This document shows positions 34,126 to 42,408 of a stretch of DNA of 64,000 nt, in pieces; the first letter of the stretch is position 1, and every line of letters starts with the position of its first letter. The position numbers were made by a program, and so were the translations under genes. The notes below the pieces were generated by a model. It saw only the letters and a list, made by a program, of their open reading frames with translations, was not told where the DNA came from and did not search any database. The stretch is from assembly GCF_000420085.1 (NCBI RefSeq), contig NZ_ATUG01000003.1:1-64000 (forward strand), read 5' to 3'. Source of the DNA: Desulfospira joergensenii DSM 10085 (lineage in GTDB: Bacteria > Desulfobacterota > Desulfobacteria > Desulfobacterales > Desulfobacteraceae).

Positions 34126-34859
34126 TTTACCCTGTAGAGAAAGAGGCCTCTTGCCGGGGCCGTGGCGCCGGCAAGGCTCCGGTCCCCGGCATTCAGTATC
34201 TCTTTAAAGGTTTGAACCTCGATCTTTCCCCGTCCGGCATCCACCAGGGTGCCCAGGATATTTCTCACCATATTCTTTAAAAAACCGGATGCGCAGATTT
34301 TAAAAACCAGCCGATGATCTTCCCTGGAGCTTACCTGGGCGCTGAAGATTTCCCGAACAGTGGATGTCCTGGGACTGCCCGTATTCTCAAAGGATTTAAA
34401 ATCATGCTCTCCCACAAGGAGGGTGCAGCATTGATTCATGAGATCAAGGTCCAGGGGGGGGCGGATATGCCATAGATAATTTCTGCCGACGGCACAGGGG
34501 GTTTCCCGGTTCAGGATCATATAGTGGTATTCCTTGGAAATTGCACTATACTGGGCATGGAAATCTCCATGGGCCAGGGTGCACTCCCGGACCACTATGG
34601 GATGTTTGATCAGGCTGTTAAACCCCTTTTTCAGATCCGGGAGCCCGATTCGGGTGGAAGCAGTAAAACTTGCCACCTGGCCCAGGGCGTGGACCCCGGC
34701 ATCGGTCCGGCCGGATCCTGAAATTTTAATTTCCTGGTTCAGAATCGTGGAAAGGGTTCTTTCGATTTCTTCCTGGACCGTGAGCCGGTCTTTCTGGCGC
34801 TGCCATCCGGAAAAATCAGTACCGTCATATTCCACAACGAGTTTGAAATTTTTTTTCAT
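34119..34859 (-). CDS. truA: tRNA pseudouridine(38-40) synthase TruA
   Basis: 246 aa. Family blocks are FKLVVEYDGTDFSGWQRQ at the N-terminus, the catalytic Asp in GSGRTDAGVHALGQ (~residue 52) and the C-terminal FLKNMVRNILGTL. It modifies the anticodon arm of several tRNAs. The ATG directly follows the stop of the MarR gene (TAAATG), so the two are cotranscribed and coupled. Confidence 0.96.
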   Translation of the reverse strand: MKKNFKLVVEYDGTDFSGWQRQKDRLTVQEEIERTLSTILNQEIKISGSGRTDAGVHALGQVASFTASTRIGLPDLKKGFNSLIKHPIVVRECTLAHGDFHAQYSAISKEYHYMILNRETPCAVGRNYLWHIRPPLDLDLMNQCCTLLVGEHDFKSFENTGSPRTSTVREIFSAQVSSREDHRLVFKICASGFLKNMVRNILGTLVDAGRGKIEVQTFKEILNAGDRSLAGATAPARGLFLYRVNY

Positions 34860-35300
34860 TTAAGGCTTTTTTTGATTCGAGGCGTCCATTTGTTCGCCGG
34901 CCCTTGCGATTTCCTGGGACAGATTCAAGGCGAATTGAGTGCCGAGAATTTTCGTGTAGTCGAGGTAAAAGCCTTTATATGCCCCTGCAATGGAGGCCTT
35001 GAGTTCAAGGCTTTTTTTCGTGGGGAAGATCTTGGTGGTCTTGCCCCGGCTCTCCCTTTCCACCATGTCTTTTACACAAAGGGAATCCACGAACCGGGTG
35101 ATGGTGGAAGGTGTCAGGCGCAGTTCTTTGCTCAGTTCCTTGGGGCTGATGCCGGGCCGGTGAAAAACGACTAGGAGCAGCGACGCATGGGCAGGGGACA
35201 GGTTCAGAGGCTTGAAGTGGGCTTCAGCCATCTTGGTCATCTGCCTGGAAAAGGCATTGATATTGAAAAACAGACATCCTGTAAAAAATTGGTCGGTCAT
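34860..35300 (-). CDS. MarR-family transcriptional regulator
   Basis: 146 aa. A winged helix is visible in SPKELSKELRLTPSTITRFVDSL and VERESRGKTTKIFP (the wing), flanked by dimerisation helices. I start at ATG 35300 (GGGAATC upstream) rather than the 33-residue longer frame, which would run through its own promoter. A perfect 14-bp palindrome overlaps its -10 box, suggesting autorepression. truA is coupled downstream. The ligand is unknown. Confidence 0.88.
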   Translation of the reverse strand: MTDQFFTGCLFFNINAFSRQMTKMAEAHFKPLNLSPAHASLLLVVFHRPGISPKELSKELRLTPSTITRFVDSLCVKDMVERESRGKTTKIFPTKKSLELKASIAGAYKGFYLDYTKILGTQFALNLSQEIARAGEQMDASNQKKP

Positions 35301-35322
35301 AACAGATTCCCGGAGTGTAAGT

Positions 35323-35353
35323 ATTGTATATACAATTAGTTTTCCATTGTCAA
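35323..35353 (-). promoter_or_regulatory. marR promoter with palindromic operator
   Basis: On the minus strand TTGACA (35348-35353), 17-base spacer, TATACA (35325-35330). The -10 lies inside ATTGTATATACAAT (35323-35336), a perfect 14-bp inverted repeat of the size and symmetry MarR dimers bind. Binding there would block transcription of marR-truA. Confidence 0.7.
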
Positions 35354-35409
35354 TTGATTCAAACCTGAAATGTTTTTTATTAAAAAGTTTGCTGATCATA
35401 ACTTTATGC

Positions 35410-35438
35410 TTGACGGCTAGTTAAATTGTAGTTATATT
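35410..35438 (+). promoter_or_regulatory. Sigma70 promoter of a candidate small RNA
   Basis: TTGACG (35410-35415), a 17-base spacer and TATATT (35433-35438) on the plus strand, divergent from the marR promoter. It points into a non-coding stretch that ends in a strong terminator at 35557-35602. Confidence 0.6.
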
Positions 35439-35444
35439 GATTCA

Positions 35445-35602
35445 GGTCCAAAAGGAAAAAGGGTTTTGGCGCCATCCAAGCCCCTTTGATTCACACAGAG
35501 GTTATCGGAATCAGACTTTCGGCCCTACCTCCTTAATTACTATTATTTTGCCTGCGAAAAAGGCAGCACCCCTTGTCGGGGTGACTGCCTTTTTCATTTT
35601 TT
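35445..35602 (+). ncRNA. Candidate ~155-nt small RNA or leader RNA
   Basis: A good promoter at 35410-35438 and a strong terminator at 35557-35602 bracket this segment. No credible ORF fits: the only frame runs through the terminator. The transcript could be a stand-alone sRNA or an attenuated leader for the ArsR-methyltransferase gene 190 bases downstream. I could not match it to a known riboswitch; it has a GAGGT/ACCTC pairing around 35498-35532. Confidence 0.45.
35557..35602 (+). terminator. Strong bidirectional intrinsic terminator
   Basis: AAAAAGGCAG and CTGCCTTTTT enclose an inner CACCCC/GGGGTG stem with a five-base loop, giving a helix of about 16 bp with one bulged A, followed by TTTTTCATTTTTT. 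The A run on the other side would allow termination on the minus strand as well. Confidence 0.8.
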
Positions 35603-35722
35603 GGTCCCGGACCAGGGACGAGAATATAATATTCTGGGGGGTACCCCCATCAAAGAGTTGAGATTTGCCCAGGATGTGATACAAGAATAGACAAAAAACA
35701 ATCTGCAAAGGAGGCGCCGGAA

Positions 35723-35782
35723 ATGAAACCCAGGTATATTTCACCCTCAGCGTTTCAATTTACACAGGAGATAGACATTTAA
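35723..35782 (+). CDS. Possible 19-aa leader peptide upstream of the ArsR gene
   Basis: ATG at 35723 lies nine bases after AAAGGAGG, the best ribosome site in this interval, and runs 19 codons to a TAA 12 bases before the ArsR-methyltransferase start, which itself has only a weak site. Translation of the leader could deliver ribosomes to the main gene by reinitiation. The peptide (MKPRYISPSAFQFTQEIDI) shows no run of regulatory codons. Confidence 0.4.
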   Translation: MKPRYISPSAFQFTQEIDI

Positions 35783-35794
35783 GAACCGGTCCCC

Positions 35795-36730
35795 ATGGAA
35801 ATGATACGACAATTTAAAGCCCTTTCCGATCCCACAAGGCTGCGCCTGCTGAATATTCTCAATGAGGTCGAGTTGAACGTGAACGAGATCGTTTCCATCG
35901 TGGACATGATCCAGTCCGGGGTCTCCCGCCATCTCAAGATTCTGCTGGAATCCGGTCTCCTTTCTTCCCGCAAACAGGGAAGCTTTATTTACTATTCCGC
36001 CAACCAGACTAGTGAAAACCGAACATTGATCCAGTATGTTTGCTCAAAGGCCCGGACCGATGAGATCTGCACCCTGGACCTGGAAAAGGCCCGGCAGAGC
36101 ATTGTGATCCGTAAGAACAGGACCCGTCGGTTTTTCAGCACGGTGGCGCCCCAGTGGGACCGGCTCAAAAAAGAGGTCCTGGGGGAATTTGATCTCAACA
36201 GGGTCCTCAGGGATGAAATCGGCCGGTCATTGATCGTGGCCGACCTGGGCTGCGGAACCGGGGAGATGCTGGCGGTTCTGTCCCGGGAAAGCACCGATAA
36301 CAGGGCAGAAAAATTCATCGGAGTGGACAGCTCGCCGGAAATGCTGGAACAGGCCCGGATCCGGCTTTCCGCCTCGGATTCCATCGACCTGAGGCTGGGA
36401 GAACTGGAAAACCTTCCCATGCGGGACCGGGAAGTGGACGGGGTCATTCTGAGTATGGTGCTCTTTCATATCTTTGAGCCCCAAAAGGCCATTGCCGAGG
36501 TTTTCCGGGTGCTCAAGCCCGGGGGGCTCTTTTTATTGGCGGATTTTAAAAAGCATGACCATGAAAATATCAGAGATATCATCGGCGGGGTCTGGCTCGG
36601 GTTTACAAGGCCTCAGATTGAAAAGTGGTTCAGGTCCGTTGGATTTGATATCCAGAAGTTTCAAGAATTTCAGGTGGAGCATGATCTGTGTATCTACCAG
36701 TTTAGTGCCCAAAAGAGGATGGACGGATAA
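35795..36730 (+). CDS. ArsR-family regulator fused to a SAM methyltransferase domain
   Basis: 311 aa. Residues 1-85 are an ArsR winged helix (FKALSDPTRLRLLNIL, MIQSGVSRHLKIL, wing SSRKQGSFIYY). Residues ~105-305 are a class I methyltransferase: motif I VADLGCGTGEML, acidic loop GVDSSPEMLEQA, and LKPGGLFLLADF. No arsenic-binding Cys pair is visible in the recognition helix. Related SahR-type ArsR proteins control the S-adenosylmethionine cycle in sulfate reducers, so SAM or SAH sensing is a reasonable inference. The start may be ATG 35795 or 35801; both have weak sites, with a short leader ORF before them. Confidence 0.85.
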   Translation: MEMIRQFKALSDPTRLRLLNILNEVELNVNEIVSIVDMIQSGVSRHLKILLESGLLSSRKQGSFIYYSANQTSENRTLIQYVCSKARTDEICTLDLEKARQSIVIRKNRTRRFFSTVAPQWDRLKKEVLGEFDLNRVLRDEIGRSLIVADLGCGTGEMLAVLSRESTDNRAEKFIGVDSSPEMLEQARIRLSASDSIDLRLGELENLPMRDREVDGVILSMVLFHIFEPQKAIAEVFRVLKPGGLFLLADFKKHDHENIRDIIGGVWLGFTRPQIEKWFRSVGFDIQKFQEFQVEHDLCIYQFSAQKRMDG

Positions 36731-36802
36731 GAAAGAAAAATTGAGAAAGGCCGGCCAGGAAAAGGGGTCGGTCAAAAAGCTTAGATTTGAAGAGGAGATT
36801 TT

Positions 36803-38224
36803 ATGATTGTTCCGGTAATTCTGGCCGGCGGGTCAGGCACCCGTTTGTGGCCCCTATCCCGTGAGCTATACCCCAAGCAGTTAATTGATCTCTATAATAA
36901 GGACACCATGATCCAGAACACCCTCCTTCGCCTGGACGGGGTGGAAAATCTGGACCGCCCCCTGGTGGTCTGCAACGAAGAGCACCGGTTCATGACTGCT
37001 GAACAGCTCCGGCAGATCCATAAAGATCCCCTGGCCATCATCCTGGAACCCGTGGGCAGAAACACGGCTCCGGCCATCTGCCTGGCCGTTCTCAAACTCC
37101 TGGAAAAAGGGGAGGACCCGATCCTCCTGGTCCTGCCCGCCGACCATGTGATCGAAAACCGGCCGGCCTTCCATGAGGCCATCACCAAAGGGGCCGGGCT
37201 GGCAGAGCAGGGATACCTGATCACCTTCGGGATCGTGCCCCTCTCCCCTGAAACCGGGTATGGGTATATTCAAAAGGGAGAAAATATGGAAGGGAAGGGG
37301 ACCGCCTCCAGGATTGCAGGATTCGTGGAGAAGCCGGATCTTGAAACCGCCCGGGCCTATCTGGACTCCAAAGAGTATTATTGGAATTCAGGAATGTTCA
37401 TGTTCCAGGCCTCCACCATCGTGGCTGAACTGGAAATCCACGCCCCCCAAATGGTGGATCTATGCCGGAAGGCCATGGCAGGCGGAAGGCATGACCTCGA
37501 TTTTTTCAGGATAGACCGGGAGAGTTTTTTTTCGGTGGAACCGGATTCCATTGACTATGCGGTCATGGAGAAGACAGACCGGGGAGCCGTGATTCCCCTG
37601 GATGCCGGCTGGAACGACCTGGGTTCCTTTGACGCCCTGTGGCAGACCGGAAAGAAAAACGGGGATTCCAATGTCATTGACGGGGATGTGCTCATCCATG
37701 ATGTGGCAGACTCCTATATCCATGCCGGATCCCGGCTGGTGGCGGCCGTGGGGCTGGAGAAATTCGTCATTGTGGAGACCCGGGATGCGGTACTGGTCTC
37801 CCCCAGGGACAGGGTCCAGGACGTCAAGAAGATCGTCAACCAGTTAAAGGCCCAGAAAAGGGAAGAGGCCATCTCCCACTCCCGGGTCTACCGGCCCTGG
37901 GGGGATTATGAAAGCATTGATGCTTCAGACCGGTTTCAGGTCAAACGGATCACGGTAAAGCCCGGGGCCAAGCTCTCTTTACAAAAGCATTTCCACCGGG
38001 CCGAACACTGGACCGTGGTGTCGGGAGCCGCCATTGTCACCCGGGGGGAGGAAGAGATTCTTCTCAAAGAGGACGAGTCCGCCTATATCCCTTTGGGAAC
38101 CGTACATCGACTGGAAAACCCGGGCAAGATTCCCCTGGAACTTATCGAGGTCCAGTCAGGATCTTATCTGGGGGAGGATGATATCGTCCGGTTTGATGAT
38201 GTCTACGGAAGGGAAGAAGACTGA
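36803..38224 (+). CDS. manC: Mannose-1-phosphate guanylyltransferase / mannose-6-phosphate isomerase
   Basis: A 473-aa bifunctional GMP-PMI (ManC/AlgA type). The nucleotidyltransferase domain has LAGGSGTRLWPLSRE..PKQ near the N-terminus, GRNTAPAI, LPADHVI and FVEKPD; the C-terminal cupin (KHFHRAEHWTVVSG, YIPLGTVHRLENPG) is the type II isomerase. It makes GDP-mannose for polysaccharides. GAGGAG precedes the ATG. It is not inside a sugar cluster here. Confidence 0.94.
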   Translation: MIVPVILAGGSGTRLWPLSRELYPKQLIDLYNKDTMIQNTLLRLDGVENLDRPLVVCNEEHRFMTAEQLRQIHKDPLAIILEPVGRNTAPAICLAVLKLLEKGEDPILLVLPADHVIENRPAFHEAITKGAGLAEQGYLITFGIVPLSPETGYGYIQKGENMEGKGTASRIAGFVEKPDLETARAYLDSKEYYWNSGMFMFQASTIVAELEIHAPQMVDLCRKAMAGGRHDLDFFRIDRESFFSVEPDSIDYAVMEKTDRGAVIPLDAGWNDLGSFDALWQTGKKNGDSNVIDGDVLIHDVADSYIHAGSRLVAAVGLEKFVIVETRDAVLVSPRDRVQDVKKIVNQLKAQKREEAISHSRVYRPWGDYESIDASDRFQVKRITVKPGAKLSLQKHFHRAEHWTVVSGAAIVTRGEEEILLKEDESAYIPLGTVHRLENPGKIPLELIEVQSGSYLGEDDIVRFDDVYGREED

Positions 38225-38246
38225 TTTTTATTGACGGGCGGAGCGG

Positions 38247-38780
38247 CTATAAATAGTCGCCCCGGTCGATCTTGATCTGCTCGGTTTCAAGAATGGCATT
38301 CAGGCGGGTGATCATACCTGCCAGGTCCGGGGCATTCCCATCCTCGGAATTCTGATCCAGTTTCAGGGTCAGGTCCCGGAGCCCTTCCCTCATCGTTTGG
38401 ATCAGATCCTGGGCCTGTTTCAGGCTTTTTTCCGGATCTGACAGCCAGGAGGCATAGGTGTCCAGGCCGTTGATAAATTCTTCGATTGTATCAATGAAAT
38501 AGGCCCTGTCCCGGTTGTCCGGCCCGGATGGGTTTTCAAGGGCCCGGACCGGGAAAGAACCCTCTAATTCCGGCAGTCCCGAGGCCGGATCAGAACCTGT
38601 CCGGCCCATATCATTGGATGACTGAGCCGGTTTGAGCCGTTCCGATAAAATAGCGGAAAATCCATCCGGATCATCGGACGCCTGATTTGGTTTTTCGGAT
38701 GGGGACCGGGTTCCGGAGTCATTTCCCGGTGTTTTGGCAATCTGTCCGGACCGGGAAGGGATGCGGTCTAATTCTTCCAT
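38247..38780 (-). CDS. Hypothetical protein with disordered N-terminus and helical C-terminus
   Basis: 177 aa. Residues 1-90 are rich in Ser, Pro, Asp and Gly and likely disordered; residues 92-177 are helical (YFIDTIEEFINGLDTYASWL, LKQAQDLIQTMREGLRDLTLKL). The ATG lacks a clear ribosome site. It converges on manC. I do not recognise the family. Confidence 0.6.
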   Translation of the reverse strand: MEELDRIPSRSGQIAKTPGNDSGTRSPSEKPNQASDDPDGFSAILSERLKPAQSSNDMGRTGSDPASGLPELEGSFPVRALENPSGPDNRDRAYFIDTIEEFINGLDTYASWLSDPEKSLKQAQDLIQTMREGLRDLTLKLDQNSEDGNAPDLAGMITRLNAILETEQIKIDRGDYL

Positions 38781-38889
38781 AATTCGGATAAAAACTATTG
38801 CAAATCCATTGAAAATATTTAAAACTACCTATTTAATGATCATACGTGGGGGAAAAGCCCTGTGTCAAGATTAAATGTGGAGCATATGT

Positions 38890-39420
38890 ATGAATGATTC
38901 CCTCTCACAGAATATGAAAGGCAAGTTTCTCCTGGCCATGCCCGGACTGCCCGACCCCAATTTTGCCCAGACCGTGACCTGTATGTGTGAACACAACGAA
39001 TCCGGGGCCCTGGGATTTATCGTGAACAAGGTTCATCCCCTTCTTACGGGCCGGGAGTTGTTTGACGACCTGAATATCCCTTGTACCGACGGTGTGGACA
39101 AGCTGGACATATTCCTGGGGGGACCGGTCCAGCCCAGCGGGGTGTTTGTTCTCCACGGCCCTCCCTTTAAATGGAATGAAACTCTCAGGGTAACGGACTG
39201 GCTGGCCTTAAGCAATTCCCGGGACATTCTCGAAGCCATTGCCATGGAAAAGGGTCCGGAATCTTCCATGATCTTGCTGGGATGTGCCGGATGGGGCCCC
39301 CTCCAACTGGACAACGAGCTTCTCGACAATGCCTGGCTGACCTGCGACATGACCCGGGACATCATGTTTTCCACCCGTACGGATCACAAGTACGAAAAGG
39401 CAATGATGCTCATCGTTTGA
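38890..39420 (+). CDS. YqgE/AlgH family protein
   Basis: 176 aa with the family pattern: MKGKFLLAMPGLPDPNFAQTVTCMCEHNESGALGFIVNK, LGGPVQPSGVFVLH, and LLGCAGWGPLQLDNEL. The ATG at 38890 has GGAG eight bases upstream. The role of YqgE is not established; AlgH was once linked to alginate regulation. A dynamin-like gene follows ten bases downstream. Confidence 0.92.
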   Translation: MNDSLSQNMKGKFLLAMPGLPDPNFAQTVTCMCEHNESGALGFIVNKVHPLLTGRELFDDLNIPCTDGVDKLDIFLGGPVQPSGVFVLHGPPFKWNETLRVTDWLALSNSRDILEAIAMEKGPESSMILLGCAGWGPLQLDNELLDNAWLTCDMTRDIMFSTRTDHKYEKAMMLIV

Positions 39421-39430
39421 TTCTTGGCCT

Positions 39431-41704
39431 ATGACAAATAAACACGCCCTGACCCAATCTCTCCAAGCCGCAATTACCGATCTTCTGGACGTCATGGACA
39501 TGATGGACAATATTCCCGGCATGTCCGACAGCGCCTTTGCCGGGTTCAGGGAACATTGCGCCAGAATTCCTGAACTCATTGAATCCGGCCGGGTCAAAAT
39601 TGCCGTGGTCGGGGTGATAAAATCCGGGAAATCCACCTTTATCAACGCCTTGATCGGAAAGGAACTGGTACGCCGGGGAGCCGGCGTGGTCACCTCCATT
39701 ACCACCCGGATCAGAAAAGGGAAAAAAAACCGGGCCGTGATCACCTTGAAATCCTGGGACGAGATCAATCATATCCTGGGAAAAACCCTGGAGATGTTTC
39801 CCCTGGACGGATCATACCCGGATGATGCGGGAGAAAACCGGGATTCCGAACCAACAGATCCCTCCCTGTCCGGCTTTGACATGAGGCGGAAAAAGGATCG
39901 GGCCCTTCTCAAAAAGGTATATTCAAGACTCACCCGGGATTTTCCCGTTACCGGCGAGGGCATCCGGCCCGAAACCCTTGTGCTGAGAAACGCCATTGGG
40001 GGATTTGAATTCTGCAAGGACATGGTTCGGGCCGATCCCAAACAGATTCTGTTTGAATCCCGGTCCTTTGACAATCATAAGGATTTCACGGCGGATCCGG
40101 CCCGGGCCTTTTATGTAAAGGACGTCTGCCTGGAGGTGTTCGGCAAGGTCATTGACCCCCATATTGAAATTGCAGACTGCCAGGGAGCCGATTCCACGGA
40201 CCCGTCCCAGCTGGCCCAGATCATACGCTATATCGAATCGGCCAACCTTATCGTTTATTGCATCAGCTCCCGGACCGGGCTGCGTCAGGCCGACATCGCT
40301 TTCCTGGAGCTGATCAAGCGGTTGGGACTCTTTGAGAACATCCTCTTTCTCAATAACTGCGATCTTACCGAACATGAAGGCCTGGACGACCTTAAGGCAA
40401 TTGAATCCAGGATTCAAACCGACCTCAGGCTCTTCACCCCTGACCCGGCCCTCTATTCTTTTTCAGCTCTCTACGATCTGTTTGCCGCCATGGAACCCAG
40501 GCTGACCCAAAAGAACAGAATCCGGCTGGATTCCTGGCGGACAGACAAGGCCATGACCGCATACTGCAATGAAAACAGCCGGTCTTTTCACGGGGATTTA
40601 AGTCATTCCCTGGCCCGGCATCACTTTGATCTTCTCATCTCCAATCATGTGGAACGTCTCCGGATCATTGCCTCTGCCATGGATAAAAAGGCTGCCGTGT
40701 CCATGGAGGTCCTGGGATCGGAAGAGGACGACCAGGCCCGGGCCCGGGCCCGGACGATCCGGGAAAACGGGCTCCGTCTCCGGTCCATTGTGGACAACTC
40801 CGTTGAAGGAGCCGTTTCAGGACTGAAAGGGGAAATTGAGGATCACCTCAAATCCGTTTTTTCCAGGGATTCCATCCATATCCGGAAAAAGGTCCGGGAT
40901 TTCATCAAACAGACCCCCATTGATCCCGGTCCCTACCGGCACATGCTAAGGGAATCCGGGTTTAAACAGATCCTCTACCTCATGTTCCAGGATTTTAAGC
41001 GCAAGCTGGATCTCTTCGCCGTGGAACATATCATCCCGGATCTGAAAACCATGGTCCGGGAACAGGAGGACCGGATTGAAACCTATTTCCAGTCCCTGCT
41101 CGATTCCTACCGCATTGATTTTTTAAAACCGGATCCCCGGAATTCCCTGCTCAATTCAGAATCCGGCCGGGAGGTTCAGGATCTTACCCGGGAAATACTG
41201 GAACAGAATCCTTTTCCCGCCGCGTCCATCGATATTCCGGCGGTCAAGAAGATCCTGGGCCTGGAACTGCCCCAGACCCTTTTTTCCCCCAGGTACACCA
41301 AGCGGATCCGGACCAGTATTCTTACCGGCTTAAGCCTCCACAGCCTTGTCCTGCTCATCACCTCATGTATCAATAAAAATATTCGGTTTTCCTTTACCCC
41401 GGGATTTAAAAAAGCCGGTGCAGGAATTAAAAAGAAGTGTCTGGAATCCTTCCGGCAGCAGATCGACCAATACCACGAGATCCTTTTGGATCAGTACTTC
41501 ATCCCCCTGATCCGGGCCGCCACCCGGGACTTTAAGGATAAAATCCATGACCGGTTCTCCATGTACGCCACCCTGGACCAGGACATGGAACACCTCCTCT
41601 CTTTGAGGAAGGAAGAAAAAAAAGACCAGGAAAAGAAAATTTCCATTATCCGGGAAAGAGTGGATCAGATCACCCGGAACCTGGAGAGCATCGGCTCAAA
41701 TTAA
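39431..41704 (+). CDS. Bacterial dynamin-like GTPase
   Basis: 757 aa. The GTPase domain has G1 GVIKSGKST (61-69), a G2 Thr in VVTSITT, G3 DCQGAD (~250) with Asp-x-x-Gly, and G4 NNCD (~308), a variant of (N/T)KxD. Residues ~410-757 are long helices with a hydrophobic patch (SILTGLSLHSLVLLITSC) that could contact membrane, and a coiled-coil end. The architecture fits bacterial dynamin-like proteins that remodel or protect membranes. It is in tandem with YqgE and abuts the convergent HD gene. Membrane binding is inferred. Confidence 0.78.
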   Translation: MTNKHALTQSLQAAITDLLDVMDMMDNIPGMSDSAFAGFREHCARIPELIESGRVKIAVVGVIKSGKSTFINALIGKELVRRGAGVVTSITTRIRKGKKNRAVITLKSWDEINHILGKTLEMFPLDGSYPDDAGENRDSEPTDPSLSGFDMRRKKDRALLKKVYSRLTRDFPVTGEGIRPETLVLRNAIGGFEFCKDMVRADPKQILFESRSFDNHKDFTADPARAFYVKDVCLEVFGKVIDPHIEIADCQGADSTDPSQLAQIIRYIESANLIVYCISSRTGLRQADIAFLELIKRLGLFENILFLNNCDLTEHEGLDDLKAIESRIQTDLRLFTPDPALYSFSALYDLFAAMEPRLTQKNRIRLDSWRTDKAMTAYCNENSRSFHGDLSHSLARHHFDLLISNHVERLRIIASAMDKKAAVSMEVLGSEEDDQARARARTIRENGLRLRSIVDNSVEGAVSGLKGEIEDHLKSVFSRDSIHIRKKVRDFIKQTPIDPGPYRHMLRESGFKQILYLMFQDFKRKLDLFAVEHIIPDLKTMVREQEDRIETYFQSLLDSYRIDFLKPDPRNSLLNSESGREVQDLTREILEQNPFPAASIDIPAVKKILGLELPQTLFSPRYTKRIRTSILTGLSLHSLVLLITSCINKNIRFSFTPGFKKAGAGIKKKCLESFRQQIDQYHEILLDQYFIPLIRAATRDFKDKIHDRFSMYATLDQDMEHLLSLRKEEKKDQEKKISIIRERVDQITRNLESIGSN

Positions 41705-42265
41705 TTATCGCCTGCAAATATCGGGAACAATCTCCTCTTCCAGTTCAAAGGGACGAAAGGGAAGGTTTTTGAACAATTTACTTTCCAGGACCCTTGTGAC
41801 TTCAGCCATCCTTTCGATCCTTGACCGGAACTCCATATTGGAGCCGTACCGTTCCTGGATATACTCCAGACGCCGCTCCAGCGAGACCACCCGGTCATGG
41901 AGAACCCGCTTGTCCGAGTAATTGACGATCTCCTGTTCCGACACCGGGCAGTCCATGGAAATATGGTCCAGGACAACGTGCTGGCGGATGATATTTCCCA
42001 CCTCCGGATATCCCAGTTCCTCCATCAGAAAACATCCGGTTTCAGAATGGACTTCCCCGGTATCAAAACTGCGGGTTTTGGTGATATCGTGGAGCAGGGC
42101 AGCCGAGGAAGTCAGCCTGAGATCAAGGCTGGGAAATTTCTTTTGAAGATGCCGTCCCAGGCAGAGGGCCACATTCCCGACCATGACGGAATGATCAATG
42201 ATGTGTTCCATCATGTCCATTTCACGGATGAGTTTGAAGCATTGATTTGTGCTGGGGATTTTCAT
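41705..42265 (-). CDS. HD-domain phosphohydrolase
   Basis: 186 aa. The HD metal site is seen as H in EHIIDHSVMVGN, then LLHDITKTRSFDTGEVH and a distal RQHVVLDH and NYSDKRVLHD. HD proteins of this size act on nucleotides or phosphoesters. I start at ATG 42265; the longer frame adds 46 residues reaching into the next divergent gene's leader. Its stop immediately follows that of the dynamin-like gene on the other strand. Confidence 0.82.
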   Translation of the reverse strand: MKIPSTNQCFKLIREMDMMEHIIDHSVMVGNVALCLGRHLQKKFPSLDLRLTSSAALLHDITKTRSFDTGEVHSETGCFLMEELGYPEVGNIIRQHVVLDHISMDCPVSEQEIVNYSDKRVLHDRVVSLERRLEYIQERYGSNMEFRSRIERMAEVTRVLESKLFKNLPFRPFELEEEIVPDICRR

Positions 42266-42408
42266 AAGCCTATGGTCAAAAAGTCTGAAGTCAATAGCCC
42301 GGACTCCAAAATTCCGGTTTCCCAGGAGTTTTTCACGGGGCCGATAAAATCCTGTTGAAGTTATACCCTCTATTGTTATTATAATGAAAGAACTTTTTGA
42401 CAAGGCTG

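Noticed and set aside
35437..35661. 74-codon frame in the candidate small-RNA region
   Set aside because: It begins at the -10 box and reads straight through the strong terminator hairpin.
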